The notes under the pieces are model-generated. The model was given only the letters and a program-made list of their open reading frames with translations. It was not told the DNA's origin and did not search any database. 64,000 nt of DNA from an uncultured Bacteroidota bacterium. GTDB taxonomy: Bacteria; Bacteroidota; Bacteroidia; Chitinophagales; Chitinophagaceae. Of this stretch, positions 9,114-18,300 are shown one piece after another. Every line of letters starts with the position of its first letter. The stretch's first letter is position 1. A program made the translations under genes and the position numbers. Location: positions 18,766 through 82,765 of the forward strand of contig CAIRHQ010000008.1 of assembly GCA_903878475.1 (NCBI GenBank), read 5' to 3'.

Positions 9114-11783
9114 ATGAAAAAAGCTGTTTTTTTATTGGGATTGATACTTGTTGGCCAGCAGCTTTGGGCGCAGTATACACTCAATGGCAGTGCTACCCAA
9201 GATGCCTGCAATGCCTATACGCTTACACCCGATGCTTATACCCGTAGTGGTTCGGTATGGAATAACAATAAGATCAATCTCAGCGTCTCCTTTGATTTTA
9301 ATTTTGATATCAATTTAGGCAATCATGATTCCGATGGTGCCGATGGGCTCGTGTTTGTTTTGCAGCCGATCAGTACCAGTGTGGGTACCACCGGGGGCGG
9401 ACTGGGATATGAAGGCATATTTCCTGCAGTAGGCGTAACCGTTGATACCTGGCAAAACAACGAAAACAATGATCCTGTGTACGATCATATTGCTATTCAG
9501 CTTAACGGAGATATTGGTCATTCCAGTACCAACAATATTGCCGGTCCGGTAACAGCCATCAGTGGCAACGACAATATAGAAGATGGCAACTGGCATTCCC
9601 TTCATATTATTTGGGATGTACCCTCAAAAACTTTAACGGTATTGGTTGATGGTGTGTTGCGTGTATCTGCCGTGAAAGATTTTGTAACAGATATATTCAG
9701 CGGAAACCCAATGGTATACTGGGGCTTTACCGGAAGTACCGGCGGGGCAAAAAACTGGCAACGCTTTAGAACAGCTTTGAATCCGTCCTTTCATTTTGGT
9801 CCTACACAAAAACGCTGTGTAAATGAACCCATCAGCTTTTTTGATTCCACCATTTCATTTACCAGCCTCGCTAAATTTTACTGGGATTTTGGCGATGGTA
9901 GCCCCATCGATTCCATCCATCTTAATCCGGTACATACTTATACAGTAGCTGGTGATTACACCGTTATTCAAAGAGTGATTGGTGCAGATGGATGCGAGGC
10001 AACCAATACGCAAACGGTAAGGATCGGCAGTAAACCCATTGCCTTATTTAATTATTCGGATAGTTGTGTATCCAATACCATCAGCTTCTCAGATATGTCA
10101 ACTGCAACAGTAGGGCCTATCAATAATTGGTTCTGGGATCTTGGTAATGGAAATACATCCGTTAGCCAAAACACATCAATAACTTATCCAGCATCCGGAA
10201 ATAAATTAATAAAGTTGGCAGTAAAATCAGTTGAGGGCTGCGAATCAGATACGCTCTTCAGGACCATCCATATTTTTTCGAAACCTGTGCTTGATTTTAA
10301 TTTTTCCGATTCAGCATGCCTGGGTTCGGCTACTTCATTTACAGGGGTCGTTGTTTCCAGCGATGGACCCATAACCAACTGGTACTGGAGTATTGATGGA
10401 AATAATTATACCACACAAAATGTAAATTATTTATTCACGACGCCGGGCGCTCACTCGGTTACCTTATCGGCAACAAGCAATGGCAGCACTGGTTGTCTCG
10501 GCCTCATTCAAAAAAATGTGTTTGTGGTGGATAAGCCTAAAGCATATTTTACGGTTAATGCTATTTGTCAGGCTGCCACGGTTAGTTTAAAAGATTCTTC
10601 TTATACAACCGACGGGCTCGCCATCAGTCAGTGGTGGTGGGATCTTGGTAACGGCCAGTTCTCCACACAACAGAACCCGGTAACCACTTATACTACTGCT
10701 GGCCCGGTAATTATTCGGCACGCAGTGGCAAACTCACGGGGATGCCTATCCGATACTATCAGTCAAACAATCAATGTGCAAGCTAAGCCGGTGGCCAAAT
10801 TCGGATATCTTAGTCAGCTATGCAGTGTTGATCCGGTGCAATTCAATGATTCTTCTTTTGTTTCGGGTGGTACTATTTCAAACTGGTACTGGCTCTATAA
10901 TGGTGCAGTATTTAGCAATCTGCAAAATCCATTGCTTGCCTTTACGGTAGGAACCCACCAGGTTGGATTAATCGCCGAAAGTTTATCAGGATGTTTGTCG
11001 GATACCGTATTCAAGACCTTTTCCATCAATACCAAACCATTGATCAGCATGAGTTTTGCCAATGCCTGTAAAAATACACCCGTTAGTTTTTCTGCTGCAG
11101 AAATAACGAGTACCGGCATGGTGAACTGGAACTGGAGTTTTGGTGATGGCGCTTCAGGCACGGGCATCAGTACACAGCATGTCTATATCCAAAACGGCAG
11201 TTTCCCTGTTTCTTTACAGGCTACCTCAGCAGCGGGATGCAGTTCCAATCTGCTGATCAAAAATATTATCATCTATGGTACCAATGCTTACGCAGGCCAA
11301 GACACGATCGCGGCCGCCGGGCAACCGGTTCAGTTGCATGCTTCTGGGGGATTAAGTTATCTGTGGTCGCCTGGCGGATATTTGAATGATGCCGGAATTG
11401 CTAATCCTATTGCGATCTTATCAGCTACCCAAAGCTTTCGTTTAAAAGCGTTTACCCCTGAGGGTTGTGAGAGTTATGATACCGTGATCGTAAAGATTTA
11501 TAAGGGCCCGGATATTTACTTGCCCAATGCCTTTACCCCCAATGACGACGGACTCAATGATCTGCTGAGGGGCATTCCCGTAGGATTACAACAATTCAAC
11601 TGGCTGCGCATCTTCAACCGCTATGGTCAGGAAATATTTTCTACCACCGATTATCACAAGGGCTGGGATGGAAAATGGAAAGGACAAAAGCAGGATAACG
11701 GGGTATATGTAGTGATCGCATCGGGTATTGATTTCAGGGGAAACCCCATCAATAAGAAAGCAACGGTAATGCTTATACGCTAG
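9114..11783 (+). CDS. Secreted L-type lectin / multi-PKD protein with gliding-motility-associated C-terminal (type B T9SS) domain
   Basis: Signal peptide; lectin-like DGADGLVFVLQ...VTVDTWQNNENNDP; six PKD-like repeats (WDFGDG, WDLGNG, WSFGDG); C-terminus YLPNAFTPNDDGLNDLLRG...FNRYGQEIFSTTDYHKGWDGKWKGQKQDNGVYVV. Confidence 0.9.
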   Translation: MKKAVFLLGLILVGQQLWAQYTLNGSATQDACNAYTLTPDAYTRSGSVWNNNKINLSVSFDFNFDINLGNHDSDGADGLVFVLQPISTSVGTTGGGLGYEGIFPAVGVTVDTWQNNENNDPVYDHIAIQLNGDIGHSSTNNIAGPVTAISGNDNIEDGNWHSLHIIWDVPSKTLTVLVDGVLRVSAVKDFVTDIFSGNPMVYWGFTGSTGGAKNWQRFRTALNPSFHFGPTQKRCVNEPISFFDSTISFTSLAKFYWDFGDGSPIDSIHLNPVHTYTVAGDYTVIQRVIGADGCEATNTQTVRIGSKPIALFNYSDSCVSNTISFSDMSTATVGPINNWFWDLGNGNTSVSQNTSITYPASGNKLIKLAVKSVEGCESDTLFRTIHIFSKPVLDFNFSDSACLGSATSFTGVVVSSDGPITNWYWSIDGNNYTTQNVNYLFTTPGAHSVTLSATSNGSTGCLGLIQKNVFVVDKPKAYFTVNAICQAATVSLKDSSYTTDGLAISQWWWDLGNGQFSTQQNPVTTYTTAGPVIIRHAVANSRGCLSDTISQTINVQAKPVAKFGYLSQLCSVDPVQFNDSSFVSGGTISNWYWLYNGAVFSNLQNPLLAFTVGTHQVGLIAESLSGCLSDTVFKTFSINTKPLISMSFANACKNTPVSFSAAEITSTGMVNWNWSFGDGASGTGISTQHVYIQNGSFPVSLQATSAAGCSSNLLIKNIIIYGTNAYAGQDTIAAAGQPVQLHASGGLSYLWSPGGYLNDAGIANPIAILSATQSFRLKAFTPEGCESYDTVIVKIYKGPDIYLPNAFTPNDDGLNDLLRGIPVGLQQFNWLRIFNRYGQEIFSTTDYHKGWDGKWKGQKQDNGVYVVIASGIDFRGNPINKKATVMLIR

Positions 11784-14700
11784 TTGCCGGAAGGCTGTTC
11801 AGCATGGCCTGCATAAAAGATTCCAGTTCCTGCATATTCTTTATTTTCTCTACCACCAGGATGCCATTTTTACCCACCTGTTTCAATTTGCCTTTATTGG
11901 TTCCCGTTTGTAAGAATTTTAGGATACCATTGAATACCTCACTTTGAAAATAGGGTGATTCGGGGTTGCTCACGAAAAAGCATTTCAGGGTTTCATTTTT
12001 CAGGAACATTTTTTCAAAGCCAAGGGTCACGGCCATTTTCCTGCAGCGTACAGTACTGAACAGATCTTCCACTGCAGCGGGGATGGGTCCAAAGCGATCG
12101 GATAGCTCGGCATGAAAATCAAGCAGGTCTTTTTCGTTCTCACAATTATCCAGTCGGGAATACAGGCTGAGCCTTTCGGTGATGCTTTCCACATAACTAT
12201 CCGGTATCAAAATTTCCAGGTCGGTATCGATGCTGCAGTCTTTTACAAAATCATCCTGTTGTTGTATCTCTTCAGCGAACAGCGCTTTGAATTCACTTCG
12301 TTTTAATTCGCGGATGGCTTCATCCAGGATCTTCTGGTACATTTCAAATCCGATCTCGGCAATAAATCCGCTTTGTTCTCCGCCCAGTAAATTACCGGCA
12401 CCACGGATATCGAGATCGCGCATGGCGATCTGGAATCCACTGCCCAGGTCGCTGTATTGTTCCAGTGTTTGCAGGCGTTTCCGGCTATCGGCAGGCAGGG
12501 TGCTCATGGGCGGTGCCAGCAGATAACAGAATGCTTTTTTATTGCTGCGGCCAACGCGTCCGCGCAACTGGTGCAGATCGCTAAGTCCGAACTGATGTGC
12601 ACTATTCACAATGATGGTATTCACATTGGGGATGTCTACCCCGCTTTCTACAATATTGGTACAAACCAGTACATCATATTTTTTATCCATGAAGTCGAGG
12701 ATGGTATTTTCCAGTTCATCTCCTTCCATTTGGCCGTGCGCATAGGCGATACTGATATCCGGACAAAGCCCCTGGATCAGTCCTTTCATTTCGGCTAGTC
12801 CGTTCACCCGGTTGTGTATGAAGAACACTTGCCCGCCTCTTTCGGTCTCATAATAAATGATATCGCGGATGGCATCTTCATTAAACACCATCACTTCTGT
12901 TTGTATGGGTTGCCGGTTTGGTGGCGGGGTATTGATGATGCTGAGGTCGCGGGCGCCCATCAAACTGAACTGCAGGGTTCTGGGTATAGGCGTAGCCGTT
13001 AGTGTCAGTGAATCTACGGTGGCCCTGATCTGTTTTAGTTTTTCTTTGGCGGCCACCCCAAATTTCTGTTCTTCATCAATGATCATCACGCCCAGGTCTT
13101 TAAAGATCACATCTTTTCCCAGCAGGGCATGGGTACCAATGATGATGTCTATTTTTCCTTCGGCCAGTTTTTGCAGGGTTTCTTTTTTCTCTTTGCTTGA
13201 TTTGAACCGGTTGATGAAATCTACGGTTACCGGAAAATCCTTCAATCGTTCTCCAAAAGTTTTGAAATGCTGATAAGCGAGGATGGTAGTAGGAACCAAT
13301 ACAGCAGCCTGTTTCCCTTCGCAACAAGTTTTGAAAGCGGCACGGATGGCGATCTCTGTTTTTCCAAAACCCACATCGCCGCATACCAGTCTGTCCATGG
13401 GAGAAGGTTTCTCCATATCTCTTTTCACATCTTCTGTAGCCTTAGCCTGGTCCGGTGTGTCTTCATAAATAAAACTCGCTTCCAGTTCAGTTTGCAGGTA
13501 GTTGTCTGAACTATGCGCAAATCCTAACTGGCTTTTGCGTTGTGCATATAATCGGATCAGGTCGGTAGCAATATCCTTAACCTGTTTCTTGGTCTTGTCT
13601 TTCAGGCGGTTCCATACATCGCTGCCCAGCTTATTCATTTTGGGTATGGTGCCCTCTTTCCCGCTATACTTGCTGATCTTGTGCAGTGAGGAAATATTCA
13701 CATACAAAAGATCGCCGTCTTTGTATTGGATGCGCACCGCTTCCTGCAATCTGCCGTTGGCTTCAATTTTTTGTAAACCACTGTATACACCTACACCATG
13801 GTCGATATGCGTAACATAATCGCCGGGTTGTAATTCGCGCAGTGTTTTTAACGTAAGCGCTTTGTTCTTGCTGAAGGCTTGTTTCACCCGGTATTTATGG
13901 TACCGTTGAAATATCTGGTGGTCGGTATAGCAAACCAGTTTCAGGTCATCATCAATAAATCCTTCATGAATAGAAGTGGGGATGGGAACTATATTCAGAT
14001 CGGCCTTCAGATCGGTGAAGATCACATGCAATCTTTCCAGCTGCTTGGGATTATCGGCGAACAGGAAGATATTGTATTGTTGTTGTTCGTATGACTTCAG
14101 ATTTTTTATGAGCAGGTCGAATTGCCTGTTGAATGCGGGTTGTTCCTTGGTATGAAAATCGATTTCCAAGGCTTTACCGAAATAGGATTTATTGCCCAGG
14201 GCAATCACATGACGGTGCATCAATGTTGCTTCAATTCCGGCAACGGATATAAAATCTTTTTCTGTTACGATTGTTTTTTCGTTGAGTTGTTCTTCATCAT
14301 GCATCCCATCTGCTGGGGAAGGTTGCATTTGTTTTTGCCAATCAAGGAATACTGCTAAGTCTTCTTCCTGTTCTGCGATCTTTTCTTTGATATAGGCCCA
14401 GTCTTCGGTCCAGATCACCGTGTTCTCCGGTAAAAAATCAAGCAGGGATACTTTGTCTCCGGTTTCGAATTGTGTTTCCACATTGGGAATGATATTGACC
14501 TGCAATAATTTTCTTTCGCTGAGCTGGGTTTCGGGGTCGAAGATGCGGATGCTGTCTACCTCATTGCTAAACAGTTCTACGCGATAGGGTTTTTCATTGC
14601 CAAAAGAATAAATATCGAGTATGCCTCCCCGTATAGCAAACTGACCGGGCTGGTAAACAAAGTCGGTGCGTTCAAATCCGTGATCGGTCAGTTTGCCTAG

Positions 14701-15180
14701 GATGGCCACTACATCTATCGTATCGCTTTGTTTGATCGAGATGATATTGGCAAACAGGGTGCCGGGGAGCACTACTTTTTCGAAGAGTGCATCGGCATAC
14801 GTGACCAGTATTTTTTTATTGCCACCGCCGGCGACCTTGGTGAGGGCTTCTGTTCTCAGCATCACATGGCTGGCATTGAGCAGGCGGAAATTCTTTTTAT
14901 TCTTGAAGGAAGACGGGAAATAGAACAGGTCGAGGGCACCGGTAATATTTTCGAGTGTATTGTGAAAATAGGCCGCTTCCTCGGCATCGCGCAATACGAT
15001 CAGGTGGTTGAGGGAGCGGTTAGCGGGCTCATTGAAAACAGCCGAAACAATGAATGGGGCTGCACTTCCCTGTAATCCGGAAAGCTTAATTTTTTGGGGT
15101 AGGGGTGCAGTGATCTGCTCCGTTATGCGTTTACAACGGGGGTCATTCAGGTATTCGTTCAGCAACAATTCCAGGTTCAT
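11773..15180 (-). CDS. mfd: Transcription-repair coupling factor
   Basis: DEAD/helicase motifs: VCGDVGFGKTEIAIRAAFK, IIDEEQKFGV, TATPIPRTL, QLRGRVGRS; CarD-like RNAP interaction LQPGDYVTHIDHGVGVYSG. Confidence 0.97.
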   Translation of the reverse strand: MNLELLLNEYLNDPRCKRITEQITAPLPQKIKLSGLQGSAAPFIVSAVFNEPANRSLNHLIVLRDAEEAAYFHNTLENITGALDLFYFPSSFKNKKNFRLLNASHVMLRTEALTKVAGGGNKKILVTYADALFEKVVLPGTLFANIISIKQSDTIDVVAILGKLTDHGFERTDFVYQPGQFAIRGGILDIYSFGNEKPYRVELFSNEVDSIRIFDPETQLSERKLLQVNIIPNVETQFETGDKVSLLDFLPENTVIWTEDWAYIKEKIAEQEEDLAVFLDWQKQMQPSPADGMHDEEQLNEKTIVTEKDFISVAGIEATLMHRHVIALGNKSYFGKALEIDFHTKEQPAFNRQFDLLIKNLKSYEQQQYNIFLFADNPKQLERLHVIFTDLKADLNIVPIPTSIHEGFIDDDLKLVCYTDHQIFQRYHKYRVKQAFSKNKALTLKTLRELQPGDYVTHIDHGVGVYSGLQKIEANGRLQEAVRIQYKDGDLLYVNISSLHKISKYSGKEGTIPKMNKLGSDVWNRLKDKTKKQVKDIATDLIRLYAQRKSQLGFAHSSDNYLQTELEASFIYEDTPDQAKATEDVKRDMEKPSPMDRLVCGDVGFGKTEIAIRAAFKTCCEGKQAAVLVPTTILAYQHFKTFGERLKDFPVTVDFINRFKSSKEKKETLQKLAEGKIDIIIGTHALLGKDVIFKDLGVMIIDEEQKFGVAAKEKLKQIRATVDSLTLTATPIPRTLQFSLMGARDLSIINTPPPNRQPIQTEVMVFNEDAIRDIIYYETERGGQVFFIHNRVNGLAEMKGLIQGLCPDISIAYAHGQMEGDELENTILDFMDKKYDVLVCTNIVESGVDIPNVNTIIVNSAHQFGLSDLHQLRGRVGRSNKKAFCYLLAPPMSTLPADSRKRLQTLEQYSDLGSGFQIAMRDLDIRGAGNLLGGEQSGFIAEIGFEMYQKILDEAIRELKRSEFKALFAEEIQQQDDFVKDCSIDTDLEILIPDSYVESITERLSLYSRLDNCENEKDLLDFHAELSDRFGPIPAAVEDLFSTVRCRKMAVTLGFEKMFLKNETLKCFFVSNPESPYFQSEVFNGILKFLQTGTNKGKLKQVGKNGILVVEKIKNMQELESFMQAMLNSLPATSV

Positions 15181-15188
15181 CCGTTTGG

Positions 15189-15196
15189 CAAAGATA
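15189..15196 (-). promoter_or_regulatory. -7 box (TATCTTTG) of mfd
   Basis: TAnnTTTG ending 8 nt before the ATG. Confidence 0.45.
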
Positions 15197-15290
15197 AGGC
15201 ATGCAGAAAGAAAGCCTACCAGTTGTTGAAGCCGGCAATAAGAAGGGCAGATAAACGTTATCGGTAAGAGGTTTCCGCTGAATTAAATTG

Positions 15291-15298
15291 TAAATTTG
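15291..15298 (+). promoter_or_regulatory. -7 box (TAAATTTG) of S8 protease gene
   Basis: TAnnTTTG match about 38 nt upstream of ATG. Confidence 0.45.
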
Positions 15299-15336
15299 AA
15301 AACAGAAATCACCCGCCTGATCGGCAATTGAACACG

Positions 15337-18300
15337 ATGAAAAAATGTTACCCTTTTTTCCTACTCATGGTTTTTTTCTTAATGAGCATGTCTGTGTTTG
15401 CTCAGCAGCCAGGGGCCGTTCATTTTTCAAAAGGAGAATTTTATGGGGGCAACAATATCAGCAATGACCAATTTACAGTAGCGGGTATACAGCAATCGAA
15501 ATTTGCTCATCAGTATTATGTGCTGATAGAGTTTTCATTGCTTCCCAGTGTTGGTACCAGGGGAATTTTAAAGCAGTCTGGTGTTGAATTGGGCGCTTAT
15601 CTGCCCGGCCAGGCATATCTCGCCACGATCAAGGAGGGGTTTGATTTTTCTACACTCAAGGCATTGGGTGTGCGATCAGTGAATGCAATACCGGCCTCGT
15701 ATAAGATCGATCCCAATTTGTATTCATATAAAAGCGCGGTCTTGGCGAAAGAAGCCTCATTGATGGCTATTGGGTTTTTCCCGGGCATCAATAGCAGCGA
15801 GGTGGAAGGTTCATTAAAACTATTGGGTGCACAGATCGTTCCCTCCAAATTTCCATTTCGTGATTTTGTGTTGTTGCAATACAACCCTTCGTTGATCAAT
15901 AATATTGCCAACCTGCCCTTCGTGAGTTATCTCCATTTACAATCATTCAATGATAAGCCGCTTAATTACAAGAGTACAGCCATGCATGGGATGTCGTCCT
16001 TATTTTCTGCTGCAGGAAGGAACCTGAGCGGGAAGAATATCACGGTTGGAGTGGGTGATAATGCAGAAATCTCTACGCATATAGATTTTACCGGAAGGCT
16101 GATCAACCGGGTGTATAGTGTGCCCAGTTTTCATGGAATTCATACCTCCGGAACAGTGGCCGGAGGTGGTATACTGGATACCCGGCATCATGGTATGGCA
16201 CCCCGGGCCAATATCGTAAGCCAGTGGTTCAGTGATGTGATCAGTAATACTCCTTATTATGTGGCCGATTACAATATGATCGTCACCAATAATTCTTATA
16301 CATCAGCCGATGATGGTTGTCCGGGTAATGGCGTGTATGATGTGTTGAGCAATTATGCCGATGTGCAGATGAGCAATTATCTTACGGTATTGCATGTTTT
16401 TTCTGCCGGTAATGACGGAGGATATACCTGTTCACCATTTCCTGCCTCTTATGGAACCGTAAAATCAGGATGGCAAACGGCCAAAGATGTGCTTACGGTA
16501 GGGGCCATGAATCAAACAGATTATAGCATTGCTAGTTTTAGCAGCAGGGGCCCGGTACAGGATGGAAGGCTTAAACCCGAGATCGTGGCCAGTGGGGTGA
16601 ATGTATACTCTACCCGTCACTTAAATTTTTATGAATACAATAGTGGTACCAGCATGTCTGGCCCCATGGTGGCCGGTGCAACCGCTATTTTAAATGAACG
16701 ATACCGGCAGTTGAATGGCAGTACACCAAGGGCTTCCTTATTGAAAGCCCTGATGTGTAATAATGCCGAAGACCTGGGCAATCCGGGTCCCGATTATACT
16801 TTTGGTTTCGGCATGCTCAATGCACGCAAAGCCGTAGAAGCGATGGAAGCCAATCAGTTCATCATCAGCAATACTACGCCTTCGGTAACTCCCATTAGTA
16901 TCCCATCAGGGGTTCGTCGGTTGAAGGTGATGTTGTATTGGCCCGATCCGGCAGCCTTGCCCAATGCGGCCAGTACACTGGTGAATGACCTTGATCTAAC
17001 GGTTACGGATGCACTAAGTAACACCTATCTGCCACTCGTGCTGGATCCATTGAATGTAACGGCTACGGCTACCAGCGGTGTAGATCACCGAAACAATATT
17101 GAACAGGCAGTGATCAATAATCCTGCCGCAGGAAATTATTCCCTGCAGGTGAATGCTTTTTCGGTTCCCCAGGGGCCGCAGGAATATATCCTCACCTATG
17201 CGCTGGAAATGAATGGGGTTACCGTAGAATATCCTTTTGGTGGCGAGAAATTAGTGCCCGGCGAATCTGAAGTGATCCGGTGGACAGCCTACGGCGATGA
17301 GTCCAATACCTTCACAGTAGAATATTCAACGGATAACGGTAGCAGCTGGACGCTGATCGCAAACAATGTGGCGGCCAGTGCCCGTTCATTAAGCTGGACA
17401 GTACCTGCTACTTTAACCAATACAGCAAAGATCAGGGTAAGCAGGAATGCTTCTGCGTACACCGATCAGAGTGATTATCCATTTACTATTTTGGGGATGC
17501 CTGTTGTTACGGCCACTGTGCCTTGTGAAGGATATGCGCAGCTCGACTGGCCGGCCATCACGGGTGCTGATGGTTATGATATCCTGCAATTGAAAGGCGA
17601 TACGATGTCGGTGATTGGGAATACTGCAGGACTAACCTATCTCATCAGCGGACTGAACAGCAGTACCACTTATTGGTTTGGGGTGGCCGCAAAAAATAGC
17701 GGGATAAGCGGCCGCAGATCTCTATCTGTGTCGGCCATACCGGCTACGGGTACTTGCAGTTTAGCTGCCTTCAATAATAATTTTAAAGCCGCTTCTATTG
17801 ATGCTCCGGTATCGGGCAGGCAATTTACTTCGCTGGTGCTAACCGCCACCGAACCCGTAAAGCTTAGCATAAAAAATCTCGACAATACGGCTTCCTCGGG
17901 CAGCTACGATCTATATTATCAGATCAATGCCGCTACGCCGGTGATGGAAAGCATTGCCACCGTGATCCCAGCATTGGGTAGTTTACAATATAGTTTTGTA
18001 CAAACCGCAGACCTGTCGGCTCCCGGTACTTATGTTATAAGGGCCTGGGTAAAAAGACCCGGCGATGCCCAGCCATTGGATGATACCGTTTCCGTTACCG
18101 TAAAGCACCTGGCCAATCCTCCACTAACCCTTCCCGTTAGTGATGGATTTGAATCGATGCCGGCACAGGAATATATTAGTAATACCCTCGGACTGGAGGG
18201 CGATGACCGCATTGATTTTAAAACGAATTCGGCCAGGGGCAGGGCCCGCAGCTTTGTCAATACCGGCTTTGCCCTGCAGGGAAACCGGGCCATCACGCTC

